A stretch of 38,185 nucleotides of DNA from Lachnospiraceae bacterium (GTDB lineage Bacteria > Bacillota > Clostridia > Lachnospirales > Lachnospiraceae): positions 1 to 38,185 of the forward strand of contig JAJQFO010000255.1 of assembly GCA_021201095.1 (NCBI GenBank), written 5' to 3'. The position numbers and the translations under genes were made by a program. Position 1 is the stretch's first letter. Every line of letters begins with the position of its first letter. A model generated the notes under the pieces. The model saw nothing but the letters and a program-made list of their open reading frames with translations, searched no databases and was not told where the DNA came from. Below, in pieces: positions 8,369-16,551 of the stretch.

Positions 8369-8442
<74 letters not shown>

Positions 8443-8480
8443 GTCTCATATTTTGCGGAACAAAATAGTGAGTTATTATG

Positions 8481-8554
8481 GTGGGTATGGCGCAGTTGGC
8501 TAGCGCGCCAGATTGTGGCTCTGGAGGCCAAGGGTTCGAGTCCCTTTACCCACC
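8481..8554 (+). tRNA. tRNA-His (anticodon GTG)
   Basis: Acceptor GTGGGTA/TACCCAC, anticodon stem CCAGA/TCTGG, loop TTGTGGC (GTG). G at 8480 can supply the G-1 identity base pairing with the C73 discriminator at 8554. Confidence 0.96.
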
Positions 8555-8583
8555 CTTTTTCATTGTAATAATTAACCCATTTT

Positions 8584-8655
8584 TGGGCTATCGCCAAGCG
8601 GTAAGGCACAGGTCTTTGACACCTGCATTCGCCGGTTCGAATCCGGCTAGCCCAG
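8584..8655 (+). tRNA. tRNA-Gln (anticodon TTG)
   Basis: Acceptor TGGGCTA/TAGCCCA, anticodon stem CAGGT/ACCTG, loop CTTTGAC (TTG), T loop TTCGAAT. Confidence 0.96.
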
Positions 8656-8738
8656 CTTGGTTTTTTTGTGCCCAAAAGACACATGAAATCGTGAAAAATT
8701 TTGACAGATGATAGCTGTCTGTCAGGGCAATTGTCCAG

Positions 8739-8818
8739 GCGGCCATGACGGAATTGGCAGACGTGCAGGATTTAGGTTCCTGTGGGAGACCGTGCGGGTT
8801 CGACTCCCGCTGGCCGCA
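8739..8818 (+). tRNA. tRNA-Leu (anticodon TAG)
   Basis: Class II tRNA: acceptor GCGGCCA/TGGCCGC, anticodon stem CAGGA/TCCTG, loop TTTAGGT (TAG), a variable arm, and T loop TTCGACT. Last gene of the cluster. The 80 bp before it contain TTGACA at 8701 within a small inverted repeat, which may be a secondary promoter. Confidence 0.96.
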
Positions 8819-8924
8819 TTCAATAAATGATTGATTCCCGCGATACGGTTTCTCCATTTTATCTTGCAAAGAAACAAAATGGCTGAGAAGCCGTTTGCTG
8901 TTTTTAAGCGTATTTGCGGCTCAT

Positions 8925-9028
8925 ATTATGGGAAGAAAACCGCTTCCCATAATGCTCCAGAATCTGGCGATTCTGTCGCTAACTTATCGGGTGAAAGCCC
9001 GCAAGCGCGCTTTCCTTCCGATAAGTTA
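8925..9028 (+). repeat. Three-hairpin element, copy A
   Basis: A 104-bp unit of three perfect inverted repeats: ATTATGGGAAG/CTTCCCATAAT (8925-8935, 8943-8953) around an AAAACCG loop; CAGAATC/GATTCTG (8958-8964, 8969-8975) around TGGC; TAACTTATCGG/CCGATAAGTTA (8980-8990, 9018-9028). Copies B (20657-20748) and C (34670-34773) share the layout and most bases. This copy fills most of the space between tRNA-Leu and the threonine aldolase gene. Confidence 0.88.
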
Positions 9029-9071
9029 TATTATAGGAACGCAAGAAAATTAGCAGACAACGGAGGCATTT

Positions 9072-10103
9072 ATGTTATCTTTTGAGAGCGACTATACGAC
9101 CGGAGCACATCCGGCAATTCTTCGGAGACTGATGGAGACGAACCTGGAGCCTTATTCCGGGTATGGAAATGATCCCTATTGCGAGAGTGCGAAAGAGAAG
9201 ATTCGCGCCGCCTGTGGTTGTCCGGAGGCAGAAATCTGGTTTTTGGCCGGAGGGACACAGACCAACGCTATGGTGATTTCCACGATGCTGCGGGATTACG
9301 AAGGCGTGGTTGCCGCAGATACGGGACATGTGAATACGCACGAAGCTGGTGCGATCGAATACAGCGGACATAAGGTGCTGCCCATCAGACATCGGGACGG
9401 GAAAATTGACGCGGCTGATCTGAGAGAGTATCTGGCGCAGTTTTACCAGGATGGAAATCATGAACATATGGTCTTTCCGGGAATGGTTTATATCTCTCAT
9501 CCGACGGAGTACGGGACTTTGTATACAAAAAGCGAGATGGAGAGCCTTTCCGCTGTCTGCAGGGAGTATGAGATTCCTCTGTACATGGATGGCGCCCGCC
9601 TGGGATACGCTTTGATGAGCAGCCAAAGTGATATGGTTCTTCCGGATATTGCGCAGCTGTGTGATGTTTTTTACATTGGCGGGACGAAGGTCGGTGCACT
9701 TTGCGGAGAGGCGCTGGTTTTTACAAAGCATAACATGCCGAAGCATTTTCTGGCGCTGGTAAAGCAGCGAGGGGCTTTATTGGCGAAAGGGCGCCTGCTG
9801 GGCATACAGTTTGATACGCTGTTTACGGATGATCTGTACTGGAAGATCTCCAGCCACGCGATTCGTATGGCAGAAAAGCTGAAAACAGTGCTTCATGAAA
9901 AAAGCTGCAAAATTTATCTGGAATCTCCTACAAACCAGCAGTTTATCATTCTGACGGATGAAAAACTGGCCGAGCTCAGCCAAAAGGTCACTCTTAGCTT
10001 CTGGGAAAAAACTGACGAGACGCATACTGCCGTACGGCTGGCTACAAGCTGGTCTACGACGGAAGAGGATATTGAACAGCTTGGAGAATTACTTTCACGT
10101 TAG
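9072..10103 (+). CDS. Threonine aldolase family PLP enzyme
   Basis: Pyridoxal-phosphate fold-type I enzyme of the low-specificity threonine aldolase/beta-eliminating lyase family, cleaving L-threonine or allo-threonine to glycine and acetaldehyde. SYYTGAHP-like N-terminus (here SDYTTGAHP), AGGTQTN for PLP phosphate binding, DTGHVNTHE, DGARLGYAL with the Asp that binds the pyridine nitrogen, and GGTKVGAL with Lys206 as the PLP Schiff-base residue. 343 residues is the family length. Start ATG 9072 has CGGAGG upstream, and it ends in a clear terminator at 10115, so it is a single-gene unit. The stereopreference cannot be read from the sequence. Confidence 0.93.
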   Translation: MLSFESDYTTGAHPAILRRLMETNLEPYSGYGNDPYCESAKEKIRAACGCPEAEIWFLAGGTQTNAMVISTMLRDYEGVVAADTGHVNTHEAGAIEYSGHKVLPIRHRDGKIDAADLREYLAQFYQDGNHEHMVFPGMVYISHPTEYGTLYTKSEMESLSAVCREYEIPLYMDGARLGYALMSSQSDMVLPDIAQLCDVFYIGGTKVGALCGEALVFTKHNMPKHFLALVKQRGALLAKGRLLGIQFDTLFTDDLYWKISSHAIRMAEKLKTVLHEKSCKIYLESPTNQQFIILTDEKLAELSQKVTLSFWEKTDETHTAVRLATSWSTTEEDIEQLGELLSR

Positions 10104-10114
10104 AGACGGATATC

Positions 10115-10143
10115 GAAAACCCATGCAGGAAGCATGGGTTTTC
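10115..10143 (+). terminator. Terminator of the threonine aldolase gene
   Basis: GAAAACCCATGC and GCATGGGTTTTC form a perfect 12-bp stem with a five-base loop. The flanking A and T runs could make it work in both directions, serving the convergent XRE gene too. Confidence 0.8.
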
Positions 10144-10184
10144 AACATTTATGCGAACGGGCATTGACAAAAAGGCACCTTCGA

Positions 10185-10529
10185 TCAGGAGGGATATTTC
10201 TTTTTCAGGTAAATGAACTGCCATACTTCTTTTTTGCTGGCCTGAGTCAGCTCGGCGATGTGATCGAGAAACAATCTTTCGCTGGTATGCAGATGCCTGT
10301 AGTTGGCAGGAATGTCCGTCTCCTCGGTGCTGTTGATGAGATAATCGACACTGACGTGATATAATTCCGCGAGAGCAACAATGATGCTAAGCGGCGGCAC
10401 CCGCATGCCGTTTTCGTAGTTGCAGTAGGTGGAACGGCGGATGTGCAGCTGTTCGCTGATTTCCTGCTGCGTCAGATGTGACTGGCTGCGGAGTGCCCGC
10501 ATGTTTTTCAGATAGACATGTTCATTCAT
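10185..10529 (-). CDS. XRE family transcriptional regulator
   Basis: DNA-binding protein of 114 residues. The N-terminal Cro/CI-type helix-turn-helix runs over residues 9-63: LKNMRALRSQSHLTQQEISE, then the recognition helix region RRSTYCNYENGMRVPPLS and a closing VSVDYLIN. The C-terminal 45 residues (ERLFLDHIAELTQASKKEV) are helical and may mediate dimerisation. GGGGAGG precedes the ATG on the minus strand. It converges with the threonine aldolase gene. Target genes are not evident; with a mosaic repeat directly upstream, no clear operator can be defined. Confidence 0.85.
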   Translation of the reverse strand: MNEHVYLKNMRALRSQSHLTQQEISEQLHIRRSTYCNYENGMRVPPLSIIVALAELYHVSVDYLINSTEETDIPANYRHLHTSERLFLDHIAELTQASKKEVWQFIYLKKKYPS

Positions 10530-10545
10530 TTTATTTTCCTCCCCT

Positions 10546-10766
10546 TATTCCAGCGAAGCAACGAGCCAGGTAGCCGGAGCCATAAGGTATCCACCGGCAA
10601 GCCGGTCCCCCTTATGGCATAGCTTGCGCGGATCTTTGGCGGTGCTGTGTGCCAGTGGCACACGTTTAGCACCGACCGGAGCGAAGCGTAGATGTCGCGA
10701 GGGTCAAATACCCCGATGCTTGCGTCGCTGCAAATTGGTGCCCCGTATGCTTGCATCGGGGTCATT
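10546..10766. repeat. Mosaic palindrome repeat, copy R2
   Basis: Noncoding region upstream of the XRE gene with nested stems: GCCATAAGG/CCTTATGGC (10579-10587, 10610-10618) enclosing ACCGGC-AA-GCCGGT; GTGTGCC-AGT-GGCACAC (10647-10663) inside a GGTGCT/AGCACC stem; and ACCCCGATGC/GCATCGGGGT (10710-10719, 10753-10762). The GTGTGCC word is also in R4 and R5. The first 40 bases resemble 37595-37630. Confidence 0.75.
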
Positions 10767-10770
10767 GACT

Positions 10771-10971
10771 ATGAAACGAGCCGCGAATAATTTTGCACTG
10801 TGCCCTGTCAAAGGGTCAGAGGCACGCTGGCGGCAGGCGGGAGACACCAGAGAGCTGGAATACTGCCCCGCCGGATCCGTTTACAATAATATAGAAACGA
10901 ATGACCGGTTAAAAAGTTACGCACGAGGAGAAAAAAATTTAATTCATATTATTAAGATGCCTGGCTTATAG
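10771..10971 (+). CDS. Doubtful 66-codon ORF
   Basis: Open frame starting MKRAANNFALCPVKG and ending IIKMPGL. It contains two Cys-Pro pairs and a polar middle. No Shine-Dalgarno precedes the ATG, which sits at the edge of repeat R2, and I recognise no family. It is listed only because this 220-bp stretch holds nothing else. Confidence 0.2.
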   Translation: MKRAANNFALCPVKGSEARWRQAGDTRELEYCPAGSVYNNIETNDRLKSYARGEKNLIHIIKMPGL

Positions 10972-10984
10972 CATCCGGGTTATT

Positions 10985-11428
10985 TTACTGAACCTGGCTG
11001 AGAAAAGAATTCTGGTAGGAAGGATCGCGGGTGACTTCTCGGCCAAACCAGTCCGGAGGAAGGAAGGCATTTGCGGTTGCTTCATCTGGAAATTCGACCT
11101 CTGCCATCTGCAGACCGGAAAACTTTCCTTCAAAGATATCCAGTTCGATATTCAGGCCACTGCCGAAAGGTATGACATATCTTTTTTTGGTAAGGAGGTT
11201 TCCGTCTGCTTTGGGAAGCAGGTGTTCATAGGCCTCTTTTGTGAGAGGCAGGTTGTATTCTTCGCGTACCAGAAAACCTTTTCCCTTATAAGTCAGGATG
11301 TATTCTTCATCCTGCCGTCGAATGCGGACTACCGGGGAAGTACACAGATAGGCCTGCTCAATCTGATGGCAGGGATAAAGCTCCAGCTGCGGAGTTGTTT
11401 TGACAAGAAATTTTCGTTCGATTTCCAT
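10985..11428 (-). CDS. CYTH domain protein
   Basis: Member of the CYTH/triphosphate tunnel metalloenzyme superfamily, 147 residues. The defining EIERKF motif is at residues 2-7; further charged strands lining the tunnel are VVRIRRQDEEYILTYKGK, LTKKRYVIP, NIELDIFEGK and MAEVEFPDE. Such proteins hydrolyse tripolyphosphate or nucleoside triphosphates, or act as adenylate cyclases; the substrate here is open. ATG 11428 is preceded on the minus strand by GAGAGG, and matches the family start; the open frame continues upstream to 11647 only because it runs through repeat R3. It stands alone. Confidence 0.9.
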   Translation of the reverse strand: MEIERKFLVKTTPQLELYPCHQIEQAYLCTSPVVRIRRQDEEYILTYKGKGFLVREEYNLPLTKEAYEHLLPKADGNLLTKKRYVIPFGSGLNIELDIFEGKFSGLQMAEVEFPDEATANAFLPPDWFGREVTRDPSYQNSFLSQVQ

Positions 11429-11521
11429 ATGAGACCTCTCTTTCTGCGGAATTGAGCTGTCAGTCGTCGGTTTATTGACGGAATACAATAAAATCCTTCT
11501 GGCAGTTCTTTCGCACACGTA

Positions 11522-11762
11522 GTATTGTATGTCCGTATTCGCTTGCGAGTATGGACGCAGGCAATGTTCCGATTTGCGCAGCAAATCGAGAACGGTACCG
11601 CGCCCCTCGCCGGGGTGGCATCCCGCACTTCGTACGGGATATACCATCGCGCAGCGATTTTTAGTTGCGCGGCTTTCATTGTATGTCCGTACTCGCTTGC
11701 GAGTATGGACGCAGGCCGCGCCAATCGCGCAGCGATTTTTAGTTGCGCGGCTTTCATTGTAG
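11522..11762 (-). repeat. Mosaic palindrome repeat, copy R3
   Basis: Reverse-complement relative of R1: the CCCGCAC-TTC-GTACGGG hairpin, the GCGCAGCGATTTTTAGTTGCGC word (twice, near 11652 and 11729), and a GTATTCGCTTGCGAGTATGGAC word (near 11526 and 11693). The end of this copy (11690-11762) repeats two words in tandem, showing how the mosaic grows. The rest of the 713-bp gap to the DJ-1 gene is A-rich and repetitive (next entry). Confidence 0.8.
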
Positions 11763-12000
11763 AAAAGTTTAGCACATTTTTTTCAGAGAGAAAAGACAGA
11801 ATCATATTGATTTTATGTGAATCGTCTGATAAACTGTTGAAGGCTGAAATAAAAAAGGCTGGAATAACAAAGCTTAAAACAATGAAACGTTACATTAAAA
11901 TAATGAAGCTTAAAACAGCAAAGTTTATAACTAACGAGGCTTAAGCTAACGGAGTTTAAAACAACAGAACCTGAAGCTAAAAGAATTAAAACCGCAGAAT

Positions 12001-12100
12001 ACAAAGCAACAAAGCCTGGAAAAAGTTAAAGCAACGAAGCAACAAGGTCTGGAAAAAGTTAAAGCAACGAAGCAACAGGGCCTGGAAAAGTTAAAGAACA
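12001..12100 (+). repeat. 33-bp tandem repeat before the DJ-1 gene
   Basis: Units beginning CTGGAAAA at 12016, 12049 and 12082 are spaced exactly 33 bp and contain GTTAAAGCAACGAAGCAACA. The upstream 11830-12000 is a decayed relative, purine-rich with many AAAGC/AAAAC runs. Strong strand bias (A-rich on plus); no hairpin potential. Confidence 0.75.
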
Positions 12101-12141
12101 AAGCAGTGAAGACAGAAAAAACAGGAAAGGAAGGGAATAGC

Positions 12142-12696
12142 ATGACAGAAGCGTATATTTTTCTCGCGGACGGTTTTGAAGAGATTGAAGGACTGACCGT
12201 GGTGGATCTGCTGCGCAGGGCAGGAATTTCGATACAGATGGTTTCTATAACAGAGAGCAGGACAGTAAAAGGAAGCCATGGGATTGAAGTTACGGCGGAT
12301 CTGTTGTTTGACGAGATGAATACGGAATCAGCGCAGATGTTTGTGCTTCCTGGCGGGATGCCGGGGACCACGCATCTGGCAGAGCATGCGGGACTGGCAG
12401 AGCTTCTGAAGGAGCAGGCTGCTGCAGGGAAAAAGATCGCTGCCATCTGCGCGGCTCCGACCGTACTGGGAGGTCTGGGACTGCTTGAAGGACATCGGGC
12501 AGTTTGCTATCCGGGGCTTGAAAATGGCCTGACCGGGGCACATACATCAGAAAATCCAGTGGAGATCAGTGAGAATATAACGACCAGCCGCGGGATGGGA
12601 ACCGCGATCCCCTTTGGTCTGGCGCTTGTCGCACAGCTGCGGGGGCAGAAGGCTGCCGATCAGCTGGCTAAATCAATTGTTTTTTCGAAAGAATAG
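12142..12696 (+). CDS. DJ-1/PfpI family protein
   Basis: Small class I glutamine amidotransferase-like protein of 184 residues. The nucleophilic-elbow Cys103 lies in AAICAAPTVLG and the conserved acidic partner is Glu16 in GFEEIEG; DJ-1/ThiJ/YajL-like, with proposed roles in oxidative-stress protection or deglycation. VLPGGMPG and a late TSRGMGTAIPFGLAL segment complete the fold. ATG 12142 follows AAGGAAGGGA, so I drop 12 upstream residues that are encoded by the A-rich repeat zone. Followed by a terminator, so monocistronic. Confidence 0.9.
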   Translation: MTEAYIFLADGFEEIEGLTVVDLLRRAGISIQMVSITESRTVKGSHGIEVTADLLFDEMNTESAQMFVLPGGMPGTTHLAEHAGLAELLKEQAAAGKKIAAICAAPTVLGGLGLLEGHRAVCYPGLENGLTGAHTSENPVEISENITTSRGMGTAIPFGLALVAQLRGQKAADQLAKSIVFSKE

Positions 12697-12699
12697 CGC

Positions 12700-12720
12700 A
12701 AAAAAGGTCTGGCCTTTTTA
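12700..12720 (+). terminator. Short terminator after the DJ-1 gene
   Basis: AAAAAAGG and CCTTTTT flank a five-base loop; short GC stem but a good T run. Confidence 0.45.
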
Positions 12721-12729
12721 ACAGTGCTG

Positions 12730-12738
12730 TGCTATACT
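12730..12738 (+). promoter_or_regulatory. Extended -10 promoter for tig
   Basis: TGCTATACT is an extended -10 (TGN-TATACT) with no good -35 at the proper distance. Downstream, a 16-bp direct duplication (ATGACTGTAAYTCA) lies in the leader of the trigger factor gene. Confidence 0.45.
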
Positions 12739-12856
12739 AGCAAAATGACTGTAATTCAAATGACTGTAACTCAGATCTTTGAAAAATAATAATTTAAAGA
12801 AAGGAAAAGCTGCTATTGCCGGTCCGGCATGGTTTTAGCAGCGGGAACACGGGACA

Positions 12857-14269
12857 ATGGGTGTTGAAGTAGAGAAACTGGAAAATAATATGGCTAAGCT
12901 TACAATTGAGGTTCCGGCGGAAGCATTTATCGCCGAGCTTGATAAAGCATACAGAGCCCAGAGAAACCGGATCAGCGTTCCGGGCTTCCGTAAAGGAAAA
13001 GCTCCGCGCAAGATGATCCAGAAGCTTTACGGTGCGGGTGTATTCTTTGAGGACGCCGCGAACAGTGCGATCAACAGCGAATATCCGAAGGCATTGAAGG
13101 AATGTGAGGAGACAGTTGTATCCCGCCCGGAGATTGCTGTTGTTCAGATCGAAGAAGGCAAACCGTTTATTTTTACCGCGACGGTGGCGCTGAAGCCGGA
13201 AGTGACTCTTGGCGAGTATAAGGGAGTGGAGATTACCCGCACACCGGTTGAAGTTTCAGAGGCAGACGTGGATGCAGAAATTGATAAGGAACGCGAGCAG
13301 AATTCACGTGTCATTGACATTGATGACCGTCCGGTTATGGATGGCGATACAGTAAAGCTTGACTTTGAAGGATTCGTGGACGGCGAAGCGTTTGAAGGCG
13401 GCAAAGGCACAGATTACCCGCTGACCATCGGATCGGGCAGCTTTATTCCCGGATTCGAGGAGCAGCTGGTCGGTGCAGTGATCGGTGAGGAAAAGGAAGT
13501 TTCCGTTACGTTCCCGGAGAATTATCAGGCAGAGGAGCTTCGCGGAAAGGCTGCTGTATTTAAATGCACGGTAAACCAGATTACCAGAAAAGAGCTTCCG
13601 GAGCTGGACGACGATTTCGCACAGGATGTTTCAGAGTTTGATACATTAGAGGAATACAAGGACGATATCCGTTCGAAGCTTCTGGAAAAGAAGACAGAGG
13701 ATGCAAAGCGCACAAAGGAGAATAAAGCAGTAGAAAAAGCAGTGGCGAATGCACAGATCGATGTGCCTTCACCGATGATTGATGAGCAGGTGCAGAGCCA
13801 GATGGATGATTTCGCGAGCCGGATCCAGTCCCAGGGGATCACGCTTGAGCAGTATATGCAGCTTACCGGCATGACGGATGATATGCTGCGTGCACAGATC
13901 AGACCGGACGCAGAGCGCCGTATCCGGACGACCCTTGTGCTGGAAGCGGTTGTGAAGGCAGAGGCGATCGAGATCAGTGAAGAACAGATCGATGAAGAGA
14001 TTCACAGCCTTGCCAAGTCCTACAACATGGAATTTGACAAGCTGAAAGAAAACCTTGGAGAGTATGGGATCGAGCAGGTAACGCACGACCTGGAGGTTCG
14101 CGCTGCGGTTGCACTGATCACAGATGCAGCTGTTGAGGTGGATGCGCCGGAAGAAGACGATGAAGTAGAAGAAATCGCGGTCGACGGTGCTGCAGATGCG
14201 ATGGCGGCCGGCGATGCGGCTGCGGCGGCTGCGGAGGATTCGGATTCTGCGGACGCTCAGGAAGAGTAA
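12857..14269 (+). CDS. tig: Trigger factor
   Basis: Ribosome-associated chaperone and peptidyl-prolyl isomerase. The N-terminal ribosome-binding domain has the signature GFRKGKAP (43-50). The FKBP-type domain follows (VMDGDTVKLDFEGFVDGEAF and FIPGFEEQLVG), then the long helical C-terminal chaperone arms. After about residue 425 comes a low-complexity acidic/Ala-rich tail (EEDDEVEE, then DAAAAAAEDSDSAD) that makes the protein 470 residues against the usual 425-435. Start ATG 12857 gives the standard MxVxVEKLE N-terminus, with only a weak upstream RBS. It leads into clpP, clpX and lon, the classic quality-control order. Confidence 0.97.
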   Translation: MGVEVEKLENNMAKLTIEVPAEAFIAELDKAYRAQRNRISVPGFRKGKAPRKMIQKLYGAGVFFEDAANSAINSEYPKALKECEETVVSRPEIAVVQIEEGKPFIFTATVALKPEVTLGEYKGVEITRTPVEVSEADVDAEIDKEREQNSRVIDIDDRPVMDGDTVKLDFEGFVDGEAFEGGKGTDYPLTIGSGSFIPGFEEQLVGAVIGEEKEVSVTFPENYQAEELRGKAAVFKCTVNQITRKELPELDDDFAQDVSEFDTLEEYKDDIRSKLLEKKTEDAKRTKENKAVEKAVANAQIDVPSPMIDEQVQSQMDDFASRIQSQGITLEQYMQLTGMTDDMLRAQIRPDAERRIRTTLVLEAVVKAEAIEISEEQIDEEIHSLAKSYNMEFDKLKENLGEYGIEQVTHDLEVRAAVALITDAAVEVDAPEEDDEVEEIAVDGAADAMAAGDAAAAAAEDSDSADAQEE

Positions 14270-14273
14270 CAGG

Positions 14274-14418
14274 ACCTGCTGCTGACGGTCCTGAAATAGA
14301 AAGCAGCGGGACTAGCCGCTGACAGCCCTGAAATAGAAAAACAGCAGGACTAGCCGCTGATAGTCCTGGACCCTGAAATATAGAAGTGCAACAGGAACCG
14401 TTACTAACGGTTCCGGAA
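14274..14418 (+). repeat. Tandem array of four hairpins between tig and clpP
   Basis: Four units of about 34-47 bp, three of them ending in a CCTGAAATA-AGA-type spacer. Each contains its own inverted repeat with different bases: AGGACC/GGTCCT, GGGACT/AGCCC, AGGACTA/TAGTCCT, and GGAACCGTT-ACT-AACGGTTCC. The last is a perfect 9-bp stem just before the clpP Shine-Dalgarno. Confidence 0.75.
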
Positions 14419-14435
14419 TAAGGGGGATGAAAAGC

Positions 14436-15017
14436 ATGAGCTTTGTACCATATGTCATTGAACAGACGGGCAGAGGGGAACGCTCCTATGACATCTATTC
14501 GAGATTGTTAAAAGACCGGATTATTTTTCTGGGAGAAGAAGTGACGGATGTAAGCGCGAATCTGATTGTCGCACAGCTTCTTTTCCTGGAATCAGAGGAT
14601 CCGAATAAGGATATTCATCTGTACATCAACAGCCCGGGCGGATCTGTACCGGCGGGTCTGGCTATTTATGACACGATGCATTATGTAAAATGCGATGTGT
14701 CTACGATCTGCATGGGCATGGCTGCGAGCATGGGAGCATTTCTGCTTGCAGGCGGAGCAAAGGGCAAGCGCTACGCGCTGCCGAATGCAGAAATCATGAT
14801 CCATCAGCCGTCCGGCGGAGCTCAGGGGCAGGCGACGGATATTAAGATTGCCGCTGAGAGAATTCTGAAGACGAAGCAGCAGCTGAATGAAATGCTGGCT
14901 GCCAATACCGGACAGCCTCTGGAAGTGATTGCTGCTGATACAGAGAGAGACAATTTTATGAGTGCTGAGGAAGCAAAGGCCTACGGCCTGATTGACGAAG
15001 TGGTTATTTCACGGTAA
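14436..15017 (+). CDS. clpP: ATP-dependent Clp protease proteolytic subunit
   Basis: Serine peptidase that forms the tetradecameric proteolytic chamber used with ClpX. Catalytic triad Ser98 (GMAASMG), His123 (MIHQPSGG) and Asp172 (ERDNFMS) falls at the canonical numbering. I start at ATG 14436 ([10 protein letters not shown]), nine bases after AGGGGG; the in-frame ATG at 14427 touches that Shine-Dalgarno and is unlikely. 193 residues is standard. clpX follows after 120 bp. No CtsR-type operator is recognisable upstream; a hairpin array is there instead. Confidence 0.98.
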   Translation: MSFVPYVIEQTGRGERSYDIYSRLLKDRIIFLGEEVTDVSANLIVAQLLFLESEDPNKDIHLYINSPGGSVPAGLAIYDTMHYVKCDVSTICMGMAASMGAFLLAGGAKGKRYALPNAEIMIHQPSGGAQGQATDIKIAAERILKTKQQLNEMLAANTGQPLEVIAADTERDNFMSAEEAKAYGLIDEVVISR

Positions 15018-15033
15018 ATACAGCAGCTTTGAC

Positions 15034-15106
15034 TGCGCGGCTTTCATTGATCATAATTCGCCTGGCCGGGTAAGAAACTGTGCGGCTGGCCGCACCCGGC
15101 CCGCGT
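15034..15106 (+). repeat. Mosaic-repeat fragment and hairpin between clpP and clpX
   Basis: TGCGCGGCTTTCATTG (15035-15050) is the same word that ends the units of R3. It is followed by GCCGGGT...ACCCGGC enclosing TGCGGC-TGG-CCGCA, a strong composite stem. Confidence 0.55.
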
Positions 15107-15137
15107 AAATTTATCATAATAATTAAGAGGTGGAGAT

Positions 15138-16427
15138 ATGCCGGGAAAAATCATGGAGAAAGTCAGATGCTCTTTCTGCAATAAGACGGAGGATCAGGTG
15201 CGTAAGCTGATTTCCGGCCCGAACGGAGTTTATATCTGTGACGAATGCATCGATATCTGCGCGGAAATTGTGGAGGAGGAGCTCGCGGACGAATATATGG
15301 GCGATGACCCGGACGCGATCAATCTGCAGCGTCCCGCTCAGATTAAAGAATTCCTGGATGAATATGTGATCGGTCAGGATGCCGCGAAAAAGGCTCTGGC
15401 CGTGGCTGTGTACAATCATTACAAGAGGATCACGAGCGGGAGATATCTCAACGTCGAGATCCAGAAGAGCAACATTCTGATGCTCGGACCGACCGGCAGC
15501 GGCAAAACTCTGCTTGCCCAGACTCTGGCGAGACTGCTGAATGTGCCGTTTGCGATTGCGGACGCGACGTCTCTGACGGAGGCCGGATATGTCGGTGAAG
15601 ATGTGGAAAACATTCTGCTGAAGATCATCCAGGCGGCTGATTATGATATCAAAAAGGCCGAGCATGGGATCATTTATATTGATGAGATCGACAAGATTAC
15701 GAGAAAATCGGAGAATGCTTCTATTACCAGAGATGTTTCCGGCGAGGGTGTGCAGCAGGCATTGCTGAAGATTCTCGAAGGGACGGTCGCTTCTGTACCG
15801 CCGCAGGGAGGAAGAAAGCATCCGCATCAGGAGCTGATCCAGATAGATACGACGGATATTCTCTTTATCTGCGGAGGCGCGTTTGAGGGCCTTGATAAAA
15901 TCATCGAGGCGCGTATGGACCGGAAGGGGATTGGCTTTGGCTCTGAACTGACGCAGAACAGCACCCGAAATGTAGGCGAGGTTTTAAAAGAAGCCCTGCC
16001 GGAGGATTTCATTAAGTTTGGCATGATTCCTGAATTTATGGGCCGCGTGCCGGTCGTGGTTTCGCTTGACGAGCTCGACCGCGACAGCCTGATCCGCATC
16101 CTGACGGAGCCGAAGAACGCGATTGTGAAGCAGTACCAGGCACTTCTGGGACTGGACGACGTGGAGCTTTCCTTTACGCCGGAAGCGATCGAGGAGATTG
16201 CTGACCGCACGATCAAGAGAAGGACGGGAGCGCGTGGCCTGCGCGCGATCATGGAGACGGCGATGATGGATCTGATGTTCCGGATTCCGTCTGACCGCAC
16301 GATTGCCACCTGTACGGTGACAAAAGAAACGATCGAGGGCACACAGGAGCCGGAGCTGACCTTCCGCTCGCCGGAGAGCCTTCCGCGCAGAAAACGCAGG
16401 CGCGGCTTTTTTGAGGAGACGGCCTGA
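15138..16427 (+). CDS. clpX: ATP-dependent Clp protease ATP-binding subunit ClpX
   Basis: Hexameric AAA+ unfoldase that feeds substrates to ClpP. The zinc-binding domain has C11-x2-C14 and C34-x2-C37. Walker A is GPTGSGKT (117-124), Walker [10 protein letters not shown], and the pore-loop and sensor regions ([25 protein letters not shown]) are present. 429 residues, normal. ATG 15138 has AGAGGTGG upstream. It is very probably co-transcribed with clpP and precedes lon by 148 bp. Confidence 0.98.
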   Translation: MPGKIMEKVRCSFCNKTEDQVRKLISGPNGVYICDECIDICAEIVEEELADEYMGDDPDAINLQRPAQIKEFLDEYVIGQDAAKKALAVAVYNHYKRITSGRYLNVEIQKSNILMLGPTGSGKTLLAQTLARLLNVPFAIADATSLTEAGYVGEDVENILLKIIQAADYDIKKAEHGIIYIDEIDKITRKSENASITRDVSGEGVQQALLKILEGTVASVPPQGGRKHPHQELIQIDTTDILFICGGAFEGLDKIIEARMDRKGIGFGSELTQNSTRNVGEVLKEALPEDFIKFGMIPEFMGRVPVVVSLDELDRDSLIRILTEPKNAIVKQYQALLGLDDVELSFTPEAIEEIADRTIKRRTGARGLRAIMETAMMDLMFRIPSDRTIATCTVTKETIEGTQEPELTFRSPESLPRRKRRRGFFEETA

Positions 16428-16518
16428 GATTCGATGTAATTTAAAAAGTCTCATATGCTGCCGCAGAGAAAGGCAGCGAGTACCAGGAACGGCTTATGCC
16501 GTTTACCATAAATATCAC

Positions 16519-16551
16519 GCGGCGCAAGAAGAAATTTTCGGATTGCGCCGC
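16519..16551 (+). repeat. Inverted repeat before lon
   Basis: GCGGCGCAA (16519-16527) and TTGCGCCGC (16543-16551) form a perfect 9-bp stem with a 15-base loop, 25 bp before the lon start. An AACGGC-TTAT-GCCGTT hairpin lies just upstream. It could attenuate between clpX and lon or bind a regulator; it matches neither CIRCE nor CtsR consensus. Confidence 0.5.

Noticed and set aside
11429-11647. N-terminal extension of the CYTH protein
   Set aside because: The codons run through repeat R3; ATG 11428 has a Shine-Dalgarno and the family start motif.
12001-12100. CRISPR array
   Set aside because: The repeats are directly adjacent 33-bp units without unique spacers, and no cas genes are present.
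11946-12446. Minus-strand frame with repeated Cys/Phe units
   Set aside because: It is only the translation of the 33-bp tandem repeat on the other strand, running into the DJ-1 gene.
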